From the IMG/VR virus record IMGVR_UViG_3300021138_001866, positions 1-56,551 of that record: 56,551 bases of DNA; one strand, given 5' to 3'. The translations under genes and the position numbers were made by a program. The number at the start of each line of letters is the position of its first letter. Within the stretch, counting starts at the first letter, position 1. The DNA is from a virus. This document shows, piece by piece, positions 6,560 through 15,512 of the stretch. Below the pieces are notes generated by a model. It made no database searches, was not told the origin of the DNA, and was given only the letters and a program-made list of their open reading frames with translations.

Positions 6560-8796
6560 TTTATCTGATCCCACAGCAGTGCTGAAAAATCAATAGATGA
6601 TTCTTCTAATGCCGGTTTTTTGTTTATTTTACCAGAAGTAACCGGTGTCTTGATAGTATCAACTTGTTGTTGATTTTTTGTTCTTTGATCCGCGTAAAAT
6701 TGATCCATATTAGGGTTCAAAATCCTGCTCGGTTTGTATTTTGTTTGTGTTGGTGCTGTGGTATTTGAATAACTGCTAGGACTTTGACCATAATTTACAG
6801 ATGTGTTGTTGGTGCCGGGTACTGTTGTAGCTCCATTTTTAGATGTAACTGGCGGGTTAGTACCGGTTACATTAGGAACACCGGTGGGTACATTGTATGT
6901 AGGAGTTGCATAACTGCTAGGACTTTGACCATAATTTACAGGTGTCTTTGCCGGCTCGCCGGTTTCTTCATCATAATCAGGTCCGGCTGTGGGTTGGGTT
7001 GTTGGTTGTGTGGCTGTGGGTTGGGTTGTTGGTTGTGTGGCTGTGGGTTGGGTTGTTGGTTGTGTGGCTGTGGGTTGGGTTGTTGCTGGCGTTCCTTGGT
7101 TACGAGCAACCTTGCGACGACCAACATAGTCAGGACTGGTTGGAGTTTCTTGCGCTTGTTTGTCCAACATTGCAGCAACGCTTGCATCAACTGGTTTGTT
7201 GTCGAGCCCAACCCATTGATCGCCAAATTTTTTGTATTGCGTTGGTTTTCCATACCGGTCTTTGATTGTGACCATGTTTTTATCTGTGCCTTTATCGGCC
7301 ACACTTTGTCCAACAGGAGCAAATGCTCCGCGTTTGATTGCATCAGCTGCTCCTTTGGCCAAGTCACCAACCACATTACCAGCTTTGGTTCCTATACCAT
7401 CAGTGGCTTGATCGGTGTCTTGATCGGTGTCTTGTGATACCGTGGCAGGTGATTGCGCACCTGTGTGTGGGTTAACTGCCTGTGCTGGTTGCGCGGCAGG
7501 CTCTGTAGTTGCTGTAGTAGCAGGAGCGGCCTGCACTCTTGCTGGATTAGGTTCCATTGCGCCAGCGGCTTGTGTGGTTACTTGATCTGTATTCTCTGGC
7601 GGTGTCTGTGCTGTGCTAGTAGGAATTTTCATACTGGTATATATTTGATTAATAACTTCGGGACTAACTCCAGCCTGTTGTAATACTTGTGCTACTTCAT
7701 CGCTATCAGTAGGCGAACCAGCTTTCTTCCAGGCAGATTGTAATTTGTCGGCAGTAACCTTGGTAGTTAAGTTCTTGCCTTTGGTCCGTGCCCAATTACC
7801 AACTGCGCCAGCGGCCTTTTTAAACATATCGCCGATGCCTTCGTTAGTTAATTGAACACCACCACGCGGACGACCAATACTTTCGTGTAATGCCCAGGTA
7901 TAAACAGTTAACTTACGATCAACATATCGAGATTCTTTGAATCCACTAAAATCTTGGCCTGCAGCGCCTCCAACAGCTTTTGCAGACCCAAGCATACCTT
8001 CTTTACCTGCTGCACTTAAAAATGCTTTAGTGGCTTCAGCATAGTTAGGATCTGTAGGGCTAATTGTTTGTCCAGCCATTACAATGTCTCCTACTACTTT
8101 ACCATGATCAACTTGAGCAGAAAACGGAATTCCATTTTTAGACCAAGAAATATTATCAATTGATCCAGGAGCACCCTGCAATGCCTTGCCAATCTGTCCA
8201 GCACCGTAAGCCACAGCACCTGTCTTGGCACCAGCGTAAGCGGCACTACTAAACTTTTCACCTTGTAGCAGTTTGTCAGTCATTTTTAATAGACCCAGTG
8301 CGGCTGCACCACCTACACCAGCCCCACTGATACCTGCGGCCGCTATAAGGGCACTATATATTAAACTTTGAGCTATAGGATGTTTTTTAGCAAAATCTCG
8401 ATATTTTTGTATATACTGCATCACACCGGTATCGCCACCGGTTGCTTGCTTTAACTTTTCTGCGGCTTGGTCATACTTGGCATCAATGCCTTGAATAGGA
8501 CCAGAGTTTTGAACTTTAGTTTTTAAATCGTCCCAAGCCTTGTTTACAGCAATAGCAACATCTTTGCCTTGGCCAATCATGGTGCGGTTACCACCTGCAG
8601 CAGTAGCACCTTGTTCAGCTTGTTGGAATAACTGTTGAATTTGTGCTGGAGTTAATTGTGCTTCTATAATTTTACGGCCGGCCGATTCCCATAACTTATA
8701 TGTGCGGCTTTCTGTTAGATTAATGGTCTCACTCAAGTCTTTAGTCTTCTTGTTTAATGCTTTATGTTGCTCATTTACAATATCATTAATCCTCAT
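6556..8796 (-). CDS. large repeat-containing, possibly injected virion protein
   Basis: 746 aa, starting MRINDIVNEQHK. Residues about 145-175 hold an Ala/Gly-rich hydrophobic segment (LIYSALIAAAGISGAGVGGAAALGL in outline), possibly membrane-active. The C-terminal half is low complexity: Pro/Thr/Gln 9-residue repeats (T-A-T-Q-P-T-T-Q-P) encoded by a 27-bp tandem repeat, and a duplicated VNYGQSPSSY motif. Length, disorder and location suit an internal or ejection protein. The four-base start overlap with the downstream nucleotidyltransferase supports one operon. No catalytic motif seen. Confidence 0.65.
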   Translation of the reverse strand: MRINDIVNEQHKALNKKTKDLSETINLTESRTYKLWESAGRKIIEAQLTPAQIQQLFQQAEQGATAAGGNRTMIGQGKDVAIAVNKAWDDLKTKVQNSGPIQGIDAKYDQAAEKLKQATGGDTGVMQYIQKYRDFAKKHPIAQSLIYSALIAAAGISGAGVGGAAALGLLKMTDKLLQGEKFSSAAYAGAKTGAVAYGAGQIGKALQGAPGSIDNISWSKNGIPFSAQVDHGKVVGDIVMAGQTISPTDPNYAEATKAFLSAAGKEGMLGSAKAVGGAAGQDFSGFKESRYVDRKLTVYTWALHESIGRPRGGVQLTNEGIGDMFKKAAGAVGNWARTKGKNLTTKVTADKLQSAWKKAGSPTDSDEVAQVLQQAGVSPEVINQIYTSMKIPTSTAQTPPENTDQVTTQAAGAMEPNPARVQAAPATTATTEPAAQPAQAVNPHTGAQSPATVSQDTDQDTDQATDGIGTKAGNVVGDLAKGAADAIKRGAFAPVGQSVADKGTDKNMVTIKDRYGKPTQYKKFGDQWVGLDNKPVDASVAAMLDKQAQETPTSPDYVGRRKVARNQGTPATTQPTATQPTTQPTATQPTTQPTATQPTTQPTAGPDYDEETGEPAKTPVNYGQSPSSYATPTYNVPTGVPNVTGTNPPVTSKNGATTVPGTNNTSVNYGQSPSSYSNTTAPTQTKYKPSRILNPNMDQFYADQRTKNQQQVDTIKTPVTSGKINKKPALEESSIDFSALLWDQIK
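6985..7084. repeat. 27-bp tandem repeat, about 3.7 copies, in coding sequence
   Basis: The unit ggctgtgggttgggttgttg plus gttgtgt starts at 6985, 7012, 7039 and 7066, the last copy partial. It encodes a 9-residue Pro/Thr/Gln repeat in the 746-aa protein. The copies look identical, implying recent expansion. Confidence 0.9.
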
Positions 8797-9040
8797 TATC
8801 GCCCCTTAATTTGCGTACTCCTCGGATAAATTTATTAGGATCTTGGCTACGAATACTGTTTAATAGACGATTTTCCAACTGCTGTGCTATTTCACTATCA
8901 TAATTTTCTCTAATGTAATTCATTAGATTAATAGCACTGGTAATAACGTTATTAGCACGTGATTCCACGAGGTTTTCGCGGTCTCGATGTACTAACAGGC
9001 TATCGATTTCGTCTAATATGCTACGAGTACGCTTCTGCAA
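8786..9040 (-). CDS. small helical hypothetical protein
   Basis: 84 aa, almost wholly charged helix (MQKRTRSILDEIDSLL at the start, RGVRKLRGDNED at the end). It overlaps the 746-aa gene by 11 nt. The L-D-E near residue 10 loosely fits the N-terminal cleavage pattern of the block. A TATAAATA late box at 9062-9069 lies 22 nt upstream and probably starts transcription of the whole nucleotidyltransferase block. Function unknown. Confidence 0.65.
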   Translation of the reverse strand: MQKRTRSILDEIDSLLVHRDRENLVESRANNVITSAINLMNYIRENYDSEIAQQLENRLLNSIRSQDPNKFIRGVRKLRGDNED

Positions 9041-9061
9041 GATTTAACTCCGATTTAGTTA

Positions 9062-9069
9062 TATTTATA
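9062..9069 (-). promoter_or_regulatory. T4-type late promoter box
   Basis: TATAAATA on the minus strand, just upstream of the 84-aa gene. It overlaps the stop region of the SGNH gene and separates early replication genes from the late block. Confidence 0.6.
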
Positions 9070-9724
9070 GAAGTTTTGGTAATCTTAATTTTAACATTTC
9101 GTAATAATACCTATGTCCTTCGGGGCCGTCGTGGCCGTTCCACCCGTATTGATTAAAATCAACTGGCTTAATTTTAGTTACATTTTCTTGAAAATATATT
9201 CTAGCATTATCAAACCAATTTAATATTCTGGAATCTTGTTTAAAATATTGAACGTATGCATCACGCATGGGTAATTTCTCATTACTAAAATTTTTACCAT
9301 TGTTTATAATTAAAAATGGTTTATTTCTAGCTTTTAAAAATTCCATTAATCCAATTAACTTAGCATACAATGTACACTCGATAGTTTCAAAATCAAGTTC
9401 AGATACTGCGTCCGGAGTTAATATAGTATGCAACGTGTGACTATGCGGACTGGCTAAATCAAATCTAAATATAGTAGTTATATTAATTATATAAAGTGTT
9501 GGTAAGGTAGTATTTTCTAAACAATGTTGAATAACTAATTTTATCATCATATCATTACTACGCCCAGGACGGCTCTCATTGACAAAATCAGTACAATTAT
9601 AATCTTCCATTGCAATTTTATACCAATAATGATCCTCAACCTTAGGGCACCAAACTCCATTGGATGCATGACCATCGTCTACATTATAACAAGTGTGGCT
9701 ATCTCCGGTATTAAATAATATCAT
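9065..9724 (-). CDS. SGNH/GDSL-hydrolase-like protein
   Basis: 219 aa. Block I is GDSHT at residues 7-11, followed by a possible block III N in GRSNDMM (about 55) and a C-terminal DGPEGH (about 203-208) giving the Asp-His pair. This is the SGNH esterase arrangement. No signal peptide, so it is cytoplasmic or packaged. It overlaps the helicase gene by 4 nt at its start. Likely activity is hydrolysis of an ester such as an O-acetyl group on a glycan; this is inference. Confidence 0.55.
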   Translation of the reverse strand: MILFNTGDSHTCYNVDDGHASNGVWCPKVEDHYWYKIAMEDYNCTDFVNESRPGRSNDMMIKLVIQHCLENTTLPTLYIINITTIFRFDLASPHSHTLHTILTPDAVSELDFETIECTLYAKLIGLMEFLKARNKPFLIINNGKNFSNEKLPMRDAYVQYFKQDSRILNWFDNARIYFQENVTKIKPVDFNQYGWNGHDGPEGHRYYYEMLKLRLPKLL

Positions 9725-11163
9725 TCTGCTTTAGCCTTTAATCCAGCAAGCATGCTTTTAAGGCGACTGCTGTCAACAGTAGCCGAGGGCGGAGGTCCTG
9801 CGTCCTGTTCAACATTAAATCCTGACTTAGCTTTTGGAAAGTTATCAACTACAGTGGTTGTAGTTTTAATTTGATTCATAATACTTGCGGCCACACGCGG
9901 TGGGCCACCTCCTCCGTTGTAGCTTTCTTGTCCTTCTTCTCCAGGGTCGGTAATACGCATAGTTTCAATATTGTATTCCAAATCAATTTTATGTCCTACA
10001 CCGGTGCTGCTTCTAGATTTCATACATTGAAGTTGATACTTGCCACGTTCTTTCATAGCACGGCTTGTAAAGATACCAAACACGTTATCTGCTGTATTAA
10101 TTTTACTGATACCACCAGCAATATGACTGTGGTCAAATTCTACTTCTTCAACTGCACTACGATTCAGCTGACTTGCAGTTACCATTAGTATGTTTAGTTC
10201 TTTTGCTAGATTACGTAATTCTTCTGCCACATACTTGTCTTTGATAAACTGATCATTGGGGTTAACTTTAACACTCACTGGCATAACTAAGTCTAAGTAA
10301 TCTACCATAACAAAGTCAACTTTAATTCCTGTTTGTATTTGTACTTCTTTTAAATAACTGCGGATATCGTTTACGTTACTTTGAGCCGGCAATGCTTTAA
10401 CTCTATATTGTCCAGACTTTTTACTAACCAAACGCACCTTCATTGTGGTTGTGTCAATATCTTTGCGTATGTCTTTTGTGCCCATACCAGTTAACATTGC
10501 ATCTGTTCTCAAACTTGTTAATTCTTCGCTCAACTCTAGTGTAATATACACTCCACTAAGTCCGGCTTGCAACCAACTCAATGCTATGTTCATCATAACC
10601 AATGATTTTCCTGATCCGGATCCTCCAGCAAATATGTTTAGTTCACCTCTACTGAATCCACCATATAATAGTTTGTCCATTTGTGGCCAACCTGTGCTTA
10701 CCTGCCCGCCACTATTGAAATACTTATTAATACGTGTTGCAGGATCAGCAAAGTAATCTGTACCCATGTCCTTTTGCAAACTTATTTGTACTGCATCTTT
10801 AATTAATTTTTCCACAGGATCGTAATCACCTTTCTCCAACATGTCGGCGGCTTTTAGAATAGCACGTTCTAGTTCTTGACGTTTGGTAAAGCCTTCGAAT
10901 TCTTGCATGAACCATTCATAATGTCCCTCATTTAGTTCAGGCACTGGCTTTAATTCTACACCTGTTGTGGCTCGAATCTGTTCATAGCTGGGCAAAGTTT
11001 TGTGTGCATCTGTGTGTGTTTTAATAAAATCAGCAACTGCACGTAAACTACGATCAAAGTTTTCGGGATTGTAGATATTTTGTACACGTACATAGCTTGA
11101 TGCATCCTGCATCATCATTTCTAAAAATAGTTTTTGTAAATCTGGTGTATATTCTTTTATCAT
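9721..11163 (-). CDS. 41: replicative DNA helicase, DnaB/T4 gp41 type
   Basis: 480 aa. Unwinds DNA at the phage replication fork. An N-terminal helical domain (about 1-140) precedes a RecA-like ATPase. Walker A is GGSGSGKS (about 178-186), a Walker B-like VDFVMVDYLDL is near 290, and a DnaB-type segment with TASQLNRSA (about 335) follows. Its C-terminal tail is disordered, a possible contact for partner proteins. It is transcribed behind the primase and radical SAM genes with overlapping ends. The gene name follows T4 usage. Confidence 0.9.
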   Translation of the reverse strand: MIKEYTPDLQKLFLEMMMQDASSYVRVQNIYNPENFDRSLRAVADFIKTHTDAHKTLPSYEQIRATTGVELKPVPELNEGHYEWFMQEFEGFTKRQELERAILKAADMLEKGDYDPVEKLIKDAVQISLQKDMGTDYFADPATRINKYFNSGGQVSTGWPQMDKLLYGGFSRGELNIFAGGSGSGKSLVMMNIALSWLQAGLSGVYITLELSEELTSLRTDAMLTGMGTKDIRKDIDTTTMKVRLVSKKSGQYRVKALPAQSNVNDIRSYLKEVQIQTGIKVDFVMVDYLDLVMPVSVKVNPNDQFIKDKYVAEELRNLAKELNILMVTASQLNRSAVEEVEFDHSHIAGGISKINTADNVFGIFTSRAMKERGKYQLQCMKSRSSTGVGHKIDLEYNIETMRITDPGEEGQESYNGGGGPPRVAASIMNQIKTTTTVVDNFPKAKSGFNVEQDAGPPPSATVDSSRLKSMLAGLKAKAE

Positions 11164-12059
11164 AATTTAGGACAGTTAAAAGTACAATAGTCTAGAGAAT
11201 TTAATTCAATACTATCATAAAATGTTTGCATATTATTTGCTATTGTATTGATAGTAGTTTTACTTATATCATACAATTCTTGATCTTTATAAAATTCACT
11301 CTTGTAGTAAAACCTATGATCTCCTACATAACAACACGGCATATAATATCCAGTTGCAGATATGTAATGTTCTTTGTTATTTTTACATTTTGGGTTTATA
11401 TCAATTTTTCTATTACCTTTTTTCCACTGTACAATTGATTCTTGTCTTTCTCCAACAAATTCCAAGGGTTTGAGAGGATCATTATCAACCCATCTATCAC
11501 TTGGAGTTATTTCAAAATTTTTAATACCAAGCTCCTTGCTTAGGGATTTGGCAATTTCAATTGAATCAGTATTAAATGCAAACGGTATGTATTTCCAAGT
11601 TGTGCTTACTTGAGATTTGACTGCAATATCTATACCTTGTCTAATAGAGTCCCAGTTGGCATTTATTCTATATTGAGTAAAATTATCCGGAATACCATCA
11701 ATTGAAAAAATTATAGTATCATCTTTTGTTAAACAATCTGTCAACTCTTTCCACCAAATTGGTTTACGGTAACTACCGTTAGTAACAATTTTAATATTGG
11801 CTTTTTTATTTTTTAGCCATTGCACCATTGGGATTAAATTATCATAATAAATTGGATCTCCGTAATTACCGCATAAAGTAAATAGCAATTCGGTTAAATC
11901 TATATCAAAGAAATTTTTAAAATCTACAAAATCAAGTTGTTGATTCCCCCAATTTTTCATTTTAAAATCTTCAATAAATTTTGTCCTTGAACATCTAGGA
12001 CATTTTAATGTACAAATATTTGTAGGCTCAATATGAAATCCTTTTATGTTATTAAGCAT
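11160..12059 (-). CDS. radical SAM protein
   Basis: 299 aa. C16, C20 and C23 in ICTLKCPRC give the CxxxCxxC [4Fe-4S] motif that binds S-adenosylmethionine. A following GNYGDPIYY resembles the GGE-type SAM-binding segment. The C-terminal part has more cysteines (CKNNKEH, MPCCYVGD, LDYCTFNC), as in SPASM or twitch domains that hold auxiliary clusters. It is wedged between primase (overlap 8 nt) and helicase (overlap 4 nt). Substrate unknown; peptide or nucleotide modification are both possible. Its position in a replication operon is odd. Confidence 0.85.
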   Translation of the reverse strand: MLNNIKGFHIEPTNICTLKCPRCSRTKFIEDFKMKNWGNQQLDFVDFKNFFDIDLTELLFTLCGNYGDPIYYDNLIPMVQWLKNKKANIKIVTNGSYRKPIWWKELTDCLTKDDTIIFSIDGIPDNFTQYRINANWDSIRQGIDIAVKSQVSTTWKYIPFAFNTDSIEIAKSLSKELGIKNFEITPSDRWVDNDPLKPLEFVGERQESIVQWKKGNRKIDINPKCKNNKEHYISATGYYMPCCYVGDHRFYYKSEFYKDQELYDISKTTINTIANNMQTFYDSIELNSLDYCTFNCPKL

Positions 12060-13086
12060 GCGCTAGTTTCTTTTTCTTTAGTTCAATTTTTAAACGACTT
12101 GTTTCTCGTGCTTCAAGGATACTTTTTAACACAAACAGTTTTCCGTATTTGATTACAGCTTCATTGATATCTTTAAATGTACCAAACCATAATGGGAAAC
12201 TAACACTCCATCCATATTCTTGTGCATCACTAACCAGTTGCATCCCGGCTCGATCATAATCTGGGACCACAATGACTTCACGTCCCAAACTATCAATGAT
12301 ATCTGCTTGAGTTTCACTACACTCATTGCTTAATACCGCAACACCATCTATGCTCATAGCATCCATAGGCCCTTCACACACAATTACAAATTTGGCATTG
12401 GGCAATTGTTTATCTGTGTTAAACACATAATTAGGTTCGTAACTAGAATGATACTTAGGTTTAACCGTATCATATAGGGCACGAGCGGTGTATCCAACAA
12501 TTTCATTGCGCCAGGTAAACGGAACGATTACTCGACGGTTTAAGTTGTATTGTGTTTCCGGAGTCCAATAAAAATCATACCGATTCAAATCAATGTGCCT
12601 GCCAGCTGAGTATAATACTGCATCGTGAAACTCCTTATGCACATCCGAATCTTTTAAGGTGTACCAGCTTTCCCATTGGTAAAATGTCAGTGCTTCTGTG
12701 GGCAAAGCACGGGCTCGAAAGTTTATTTCTTCTTGCTCTACAATCTCTACCAGTTGCTCAGGTGCTACTAATTCTCGTATTCGAATAGCATCTATAACCA
12801 GTCGTTTGACCGTATTTTCATCGGCACCTAGCCATGACAACAGTTTACGGAATCGGTATGTTAAGTGACGACCAGGAACATAGCTGGCTTTAAAATTACA
12901 ATTAAAACAATGATAACTGGTACCACCATCTGCGTTCATTACTAAACCGCCACGACCACGTGTGTCAGCTGACTCGCCATTATGCTGACAGCAAGGTGCG
13001 TTAAAACTGATCCACCCAGAAGCGGCATTAGTCTTGCGTCGTGCTGGAAGTAGTAGTTTTACAGATTCTTGAATAGAGTTCAACAT
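12052..13086 (-). CDS. 61: DNA primase, T4 gp61 type
   Basis: 344 aa. An N-terminal zinc ribbon (PCCQH near residue 32 and YHCFNC near 59-64) is followed by a TOPRIM domain with FVIVCEGPMDAMSI (about 233-247) and VIVVPDYDRAG (about 272-283), the Glu and D-x-D residues that bind metal. It makes RNA primers for the gp41-like helicase encoded downstream. A sigma70-like promoter at 13094-13122 starts this operon, marking it as early. Confidence 0.9.
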   Translation of the reverse strand: MLNSIQESVKLLLPARRKTNAASGWISFNAPCCQHNGESADTRGRGGLVMNADGGTSYHCFNCNFKASYVPGRHLTYRFRKLLSWLGADENTVKRLVIDAIRIRELVAPEQLVEIVEQEEINFRARALPTEALTFYQWESWYTLKDSDVHKEFHDAVLYSAGRHIDLNRYDFYWTPETQYNLNRRVIVPFTWRNEIVGYTARALYDTVKPKYHSSYEPNYVFNTDKQLPNAKFVIVCEGPMDAMSIDGVAVLSNECSETQADIIDSLGREVIVVPDYDRAGMQLVSDAQEYGWSVSFPLWFGTFKDINEAVIKYGKLFVLKSILEARETSRLKIELKKKKLAHA

Positions 13087-13093
13087 TCTTAGT

Positions 13094-13122
13094 ATTATAT
13101 ACTAAAATATAATTAAACTCAA
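13094..13122 (-). promoter_or_regulatory. sigma70-like early promoter of primase operon
   Basis: TTGAGT, 17 nt, TATAAT on the minus strand, immediately before the primase start at 13086. Confidence 0.6.
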
Positions 13123-13138
13123 AAGACTTAATGCTCGA

Positions 13139-14983
13139 TTATGATACTACCACATTGCCCCAACGACCCAAATAAGCGGTATAGATCTGTGCATTACCAT
13201 AGGTATAATTATACACCATCATTCCCGGAACTGGTGTTAATGCGGCTATTTGAGTTTGAGTTAAGTTTGCCAAGGTGGTATAACCAGATACTACCAGATT
13301 TCCAGCAATATTAACCTGACCAGATCCAGCAACAGTCATAACAGTAGATGCATTTATTGTGTTATTGGCTGTGACATTAAACAGTAAATTAGTGCCTTGG
13401 TTGCTGTCTGAAAAATTTTGTGATGCTTGTATGACCATGCCGGGAGTTCGCAGAGGGGCATTTATGGTATAACTATTTGTTCCCCAACCGCGACCTAAAA
13501 ATGCACCCAATACATCGCCGGATTGACTGGCACTTGGACTGGTTGCTGTGCCACGAGCACTTCTGGCTACATATATAGATCCCACGGTACCGTCACCGTT
13601 ATTGTAAGTATCAGCTGTCACCTTAGCAGCTGTTCCAGATAACCCGGACACATACACTGTGGCATTACTGTTAATATTAATTGCCAATGATGGGTTTGGA
13701 CTAACTGTTAGTACAGCACTAGCACTTGGTGTACTGGTATTACCACCCAGTACTAAATTTCCAATAATAGTATGCGTTGTCCCAGTGACGCCTATATTTC
13801 CAGTAATTGATGTTCTGTAGCTAGAATGAGTCATAGTGGTAGAGGGAACATTACTGCCAATTGGGACATTTAAAAATTCAATAACTGTACCTTGTGCAGT
13901 ATCTGTGTAATTTTCTGTAGCCCGTATATGTATGCCAGAAGCATAACCGCTTTGGATAAATCCAGTGGTACCATACCCTCTTGTAGCAAATAAACCAATA
14001 ATATCACCACTTTGTGTTGCAGTAGGTGCTCCGCTGGTACCTCGTGCTGTCCTTAGGAAAATTCCAGAATTTACAACACTACCAAAACTGTCAATGCCAA
14101 GTCTGGCTATTTTTCCATCGGCACCACTTAGATGAACAGTATTATTTGCAGCCAATATTGGTACAGTATTATTGAGATTTATAGTTAAAATTGAGTCTGC
14201 CGAAGCAACAATATTAGCACCATACCCCAATACTAAATTGCCTAAAATGTTATGTATTGATGTGTTGTATTGACCAACATTGATATTACCCTGTATGCCT
14301 ACACCACCTTTGACCACCATGGTACCTGTACTGTTGTTAATAGGACTGGTATTAGGATTGAATATCTGCAGAGCAATGTTGGCCTGATCATGACCACCAG
14401 ACATAAAGGAAATGTGTTTACCTTGTGTAACTGCACCAACTAATAAGTTACCTCCTACATCACCAGGATTATTTCCCTGTGTATAAATGTAAGCATCATT
14501 GGCGTATATTGCAGTACCTAGATTGTTGGCTGGATGTGTGCCATCGTATGTGCTGCTGGCAATACCCATGTCAACATAAAACGTGCTATCGGTACCATTA
14601 TCAGCTGTGGCCACATAGTCTGTGGTTGCCTGCTGTCCAGAATTAATATTTTGTAAATTTAACTGTGCATAACTGTTGGCGTTGGCTGTAAACTGGCCCA
14701 ATAGATTAGGAATTAGATAATACCCAGACTGTAGGCCGGCAAAAATTGGACTAAAGCCGGTTGTTGTATCGCCCGATGCATATATAGTATTGGCCAAAAT
14801 AATGCCCGAAGCTGACTCCAATGGCCATCCGCCTGGAGTAACACCATCTTGTACTCGCAGAGTATTAAGTGTTGTATCAACAACAATTTCACCAACTGGC
14901 CCAACATAGCTTCCAGCTTCGGTTAAATTACCACGTTTTAATAGTATTTGTCTTAATTGAACATTTGCTGTAAAATTGCTCAC
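13139..14983 (-). CDS. tail-fibre-like protein with duplicated beta domain
   Basis: 614 aa, rich in Asn, Gly, Thr and Ser. The N-terminus (QLRQILLKRG, then GPVGEIVVDTTLNTLRVQDG) matches the head segment seen at the start of many phage fibres and major tropism determinants. Two related blocks follow: about residues 225-385 and about 395-560 both contain GNLVLG, an SARGT-like or TARGT-like motif, SQSGD and a GRGWGT/TRGYGT motif. The short C-terminus (GMMVYN...GRWGNVVV) resembles fibre tips. Probably a receptor-binding or accessory fibre. It overlaps the upstream gene by 4 nt. Confidence 0.75.
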   Translation of the reverse strand: MSNFTANVQLRQILLKRGNLTEAGSYVGPVGEIVVDTTLNTLRVQDGVTPGGWPLESASGIILANTIYASGDTTTGFSPIFAGLQSGYYLIPNLLGQFTANANSYAQLNLQNINSGQQATTDYVATADNGTDSTFYVDMGIASSTYDGTHPANNLGTAIYANDAYIYTQGNNPGDVGGNLLVGAVTQGKHISFMSGGHDQANIALQIFNPNTSPINNSTGTMVVKGGVGIQGNINVGQYNTSIHNILGNLVLGYGANIVASADSILTINLNNTVPILAANNTVHLSGADGKIARLGIDSFGSVVNSGIFLRTARGTSGAPTATQSGDIIGLFATRGYGTTGFIQSGYASGIHIRATENYTDTAQGTVIEFLNVPIGSNVPSTTMTHSSYRTSITGNIGVTGTTHTIIGNLVLGGNTSTPSASAVLTVSPNPSLAININSNATVYVSGLSGTAAKVTADTYNNGDGTVGSIYVARSARGTATSPSASQSGDVLGAFLGRGWGTNSYTINAPLRTPGMVIQASQNFSDSNQGTNLLFNVTANNTINASTVMTVAGSGQVNIAGNLVVSGYTTLANLTQTQIAALTPVPGMMVYNYTYGNAQIYTAYLGRWGNVVVS

Positions 14984-15477
14984 GAAATAGTACCTCCATC
15001 AAATACTGTATCATCAACTCCTGGTGCGCCTTCGGTTACAGCATAATAAGCTGGTAAAATTTCAAGATCCAGTGGTACACCATAGTTATCGTCGATATAC
15101 ACAGGTTGTTCGGTATTATCGCTGGTCTTTATGGTGCGAAATGTCAGTTTATAAAAACGATTTTCTAAACTGCTGATTGTACTGTTGTCTAATATAAAAT
15201 TACCTTGCCCTAATTGTATATTTGCCCAGGTAACAGCATAGGTATTAACAGTTACTTGATTAAGTGGATCCTGTATTTGTGCCTGCATACTGTATCCACT
15301 GAGATTAACAGATTTTTGATCTTGATTACGCACTATAACCTGTATGGGGTTGTCTATGCCTTGATAAACTTTTATAGGTCTACTATACACAACTAGGTTC
15401 CTTCTATTAAAAATTGTAGGATCAAAAACCTGTACTAGGGCAGTATTTGGATATAAATATGCTTTAACAGTGATCAT
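14980..15477 (-). CDS. baseplate/tail accessory protein, BppU-like fold
   Basis: 165 aa. The middle segment (GIDNPIQVIVRNQDQKSVNL, then MQAQIQDPLNQ) has the pattern of the N-terminal Ig-like domain of phage baseplate upper proteins. No signal peptide. It lies directly upstream of, and overlaps, the tail-fibre-like gene, so the two products likely assemble together. Fold assignment is from pattern only. Confidence 0.55.
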   Translation of the reverse strand: MITVKAYLYPNTALVQVFDPTIFNRRNLVVYSRPIKVYQGIDNPIQVIVRNQDQKSVNLSGYSMQAQIQDPLNQVTVNTYAVTWANIQLGQGNFILDNSTISSLENRFYKLTFRTIKTSDNTEQPVYIDDNYGVPLDLEILPAYYAVTEGAPGVDDTVFDGGTIS

Positions 15478-15512
15478 TATTGATTGCCTTTATAACATAT
15501 TTAGCGAGAAAC

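Noticed and set aside
6942-7437. Open frames on both strands across the 27-bp repeat
   Set aside because: The repeat length is a multiple of three, so several frames stay open; only the 746-aa frame has coupled neighbours and sensible composition.
13139-14983. Short minus frame at 14713-14907
   Set aside because: Out-of-frame shadow within the fibre gene with no ribosome site.
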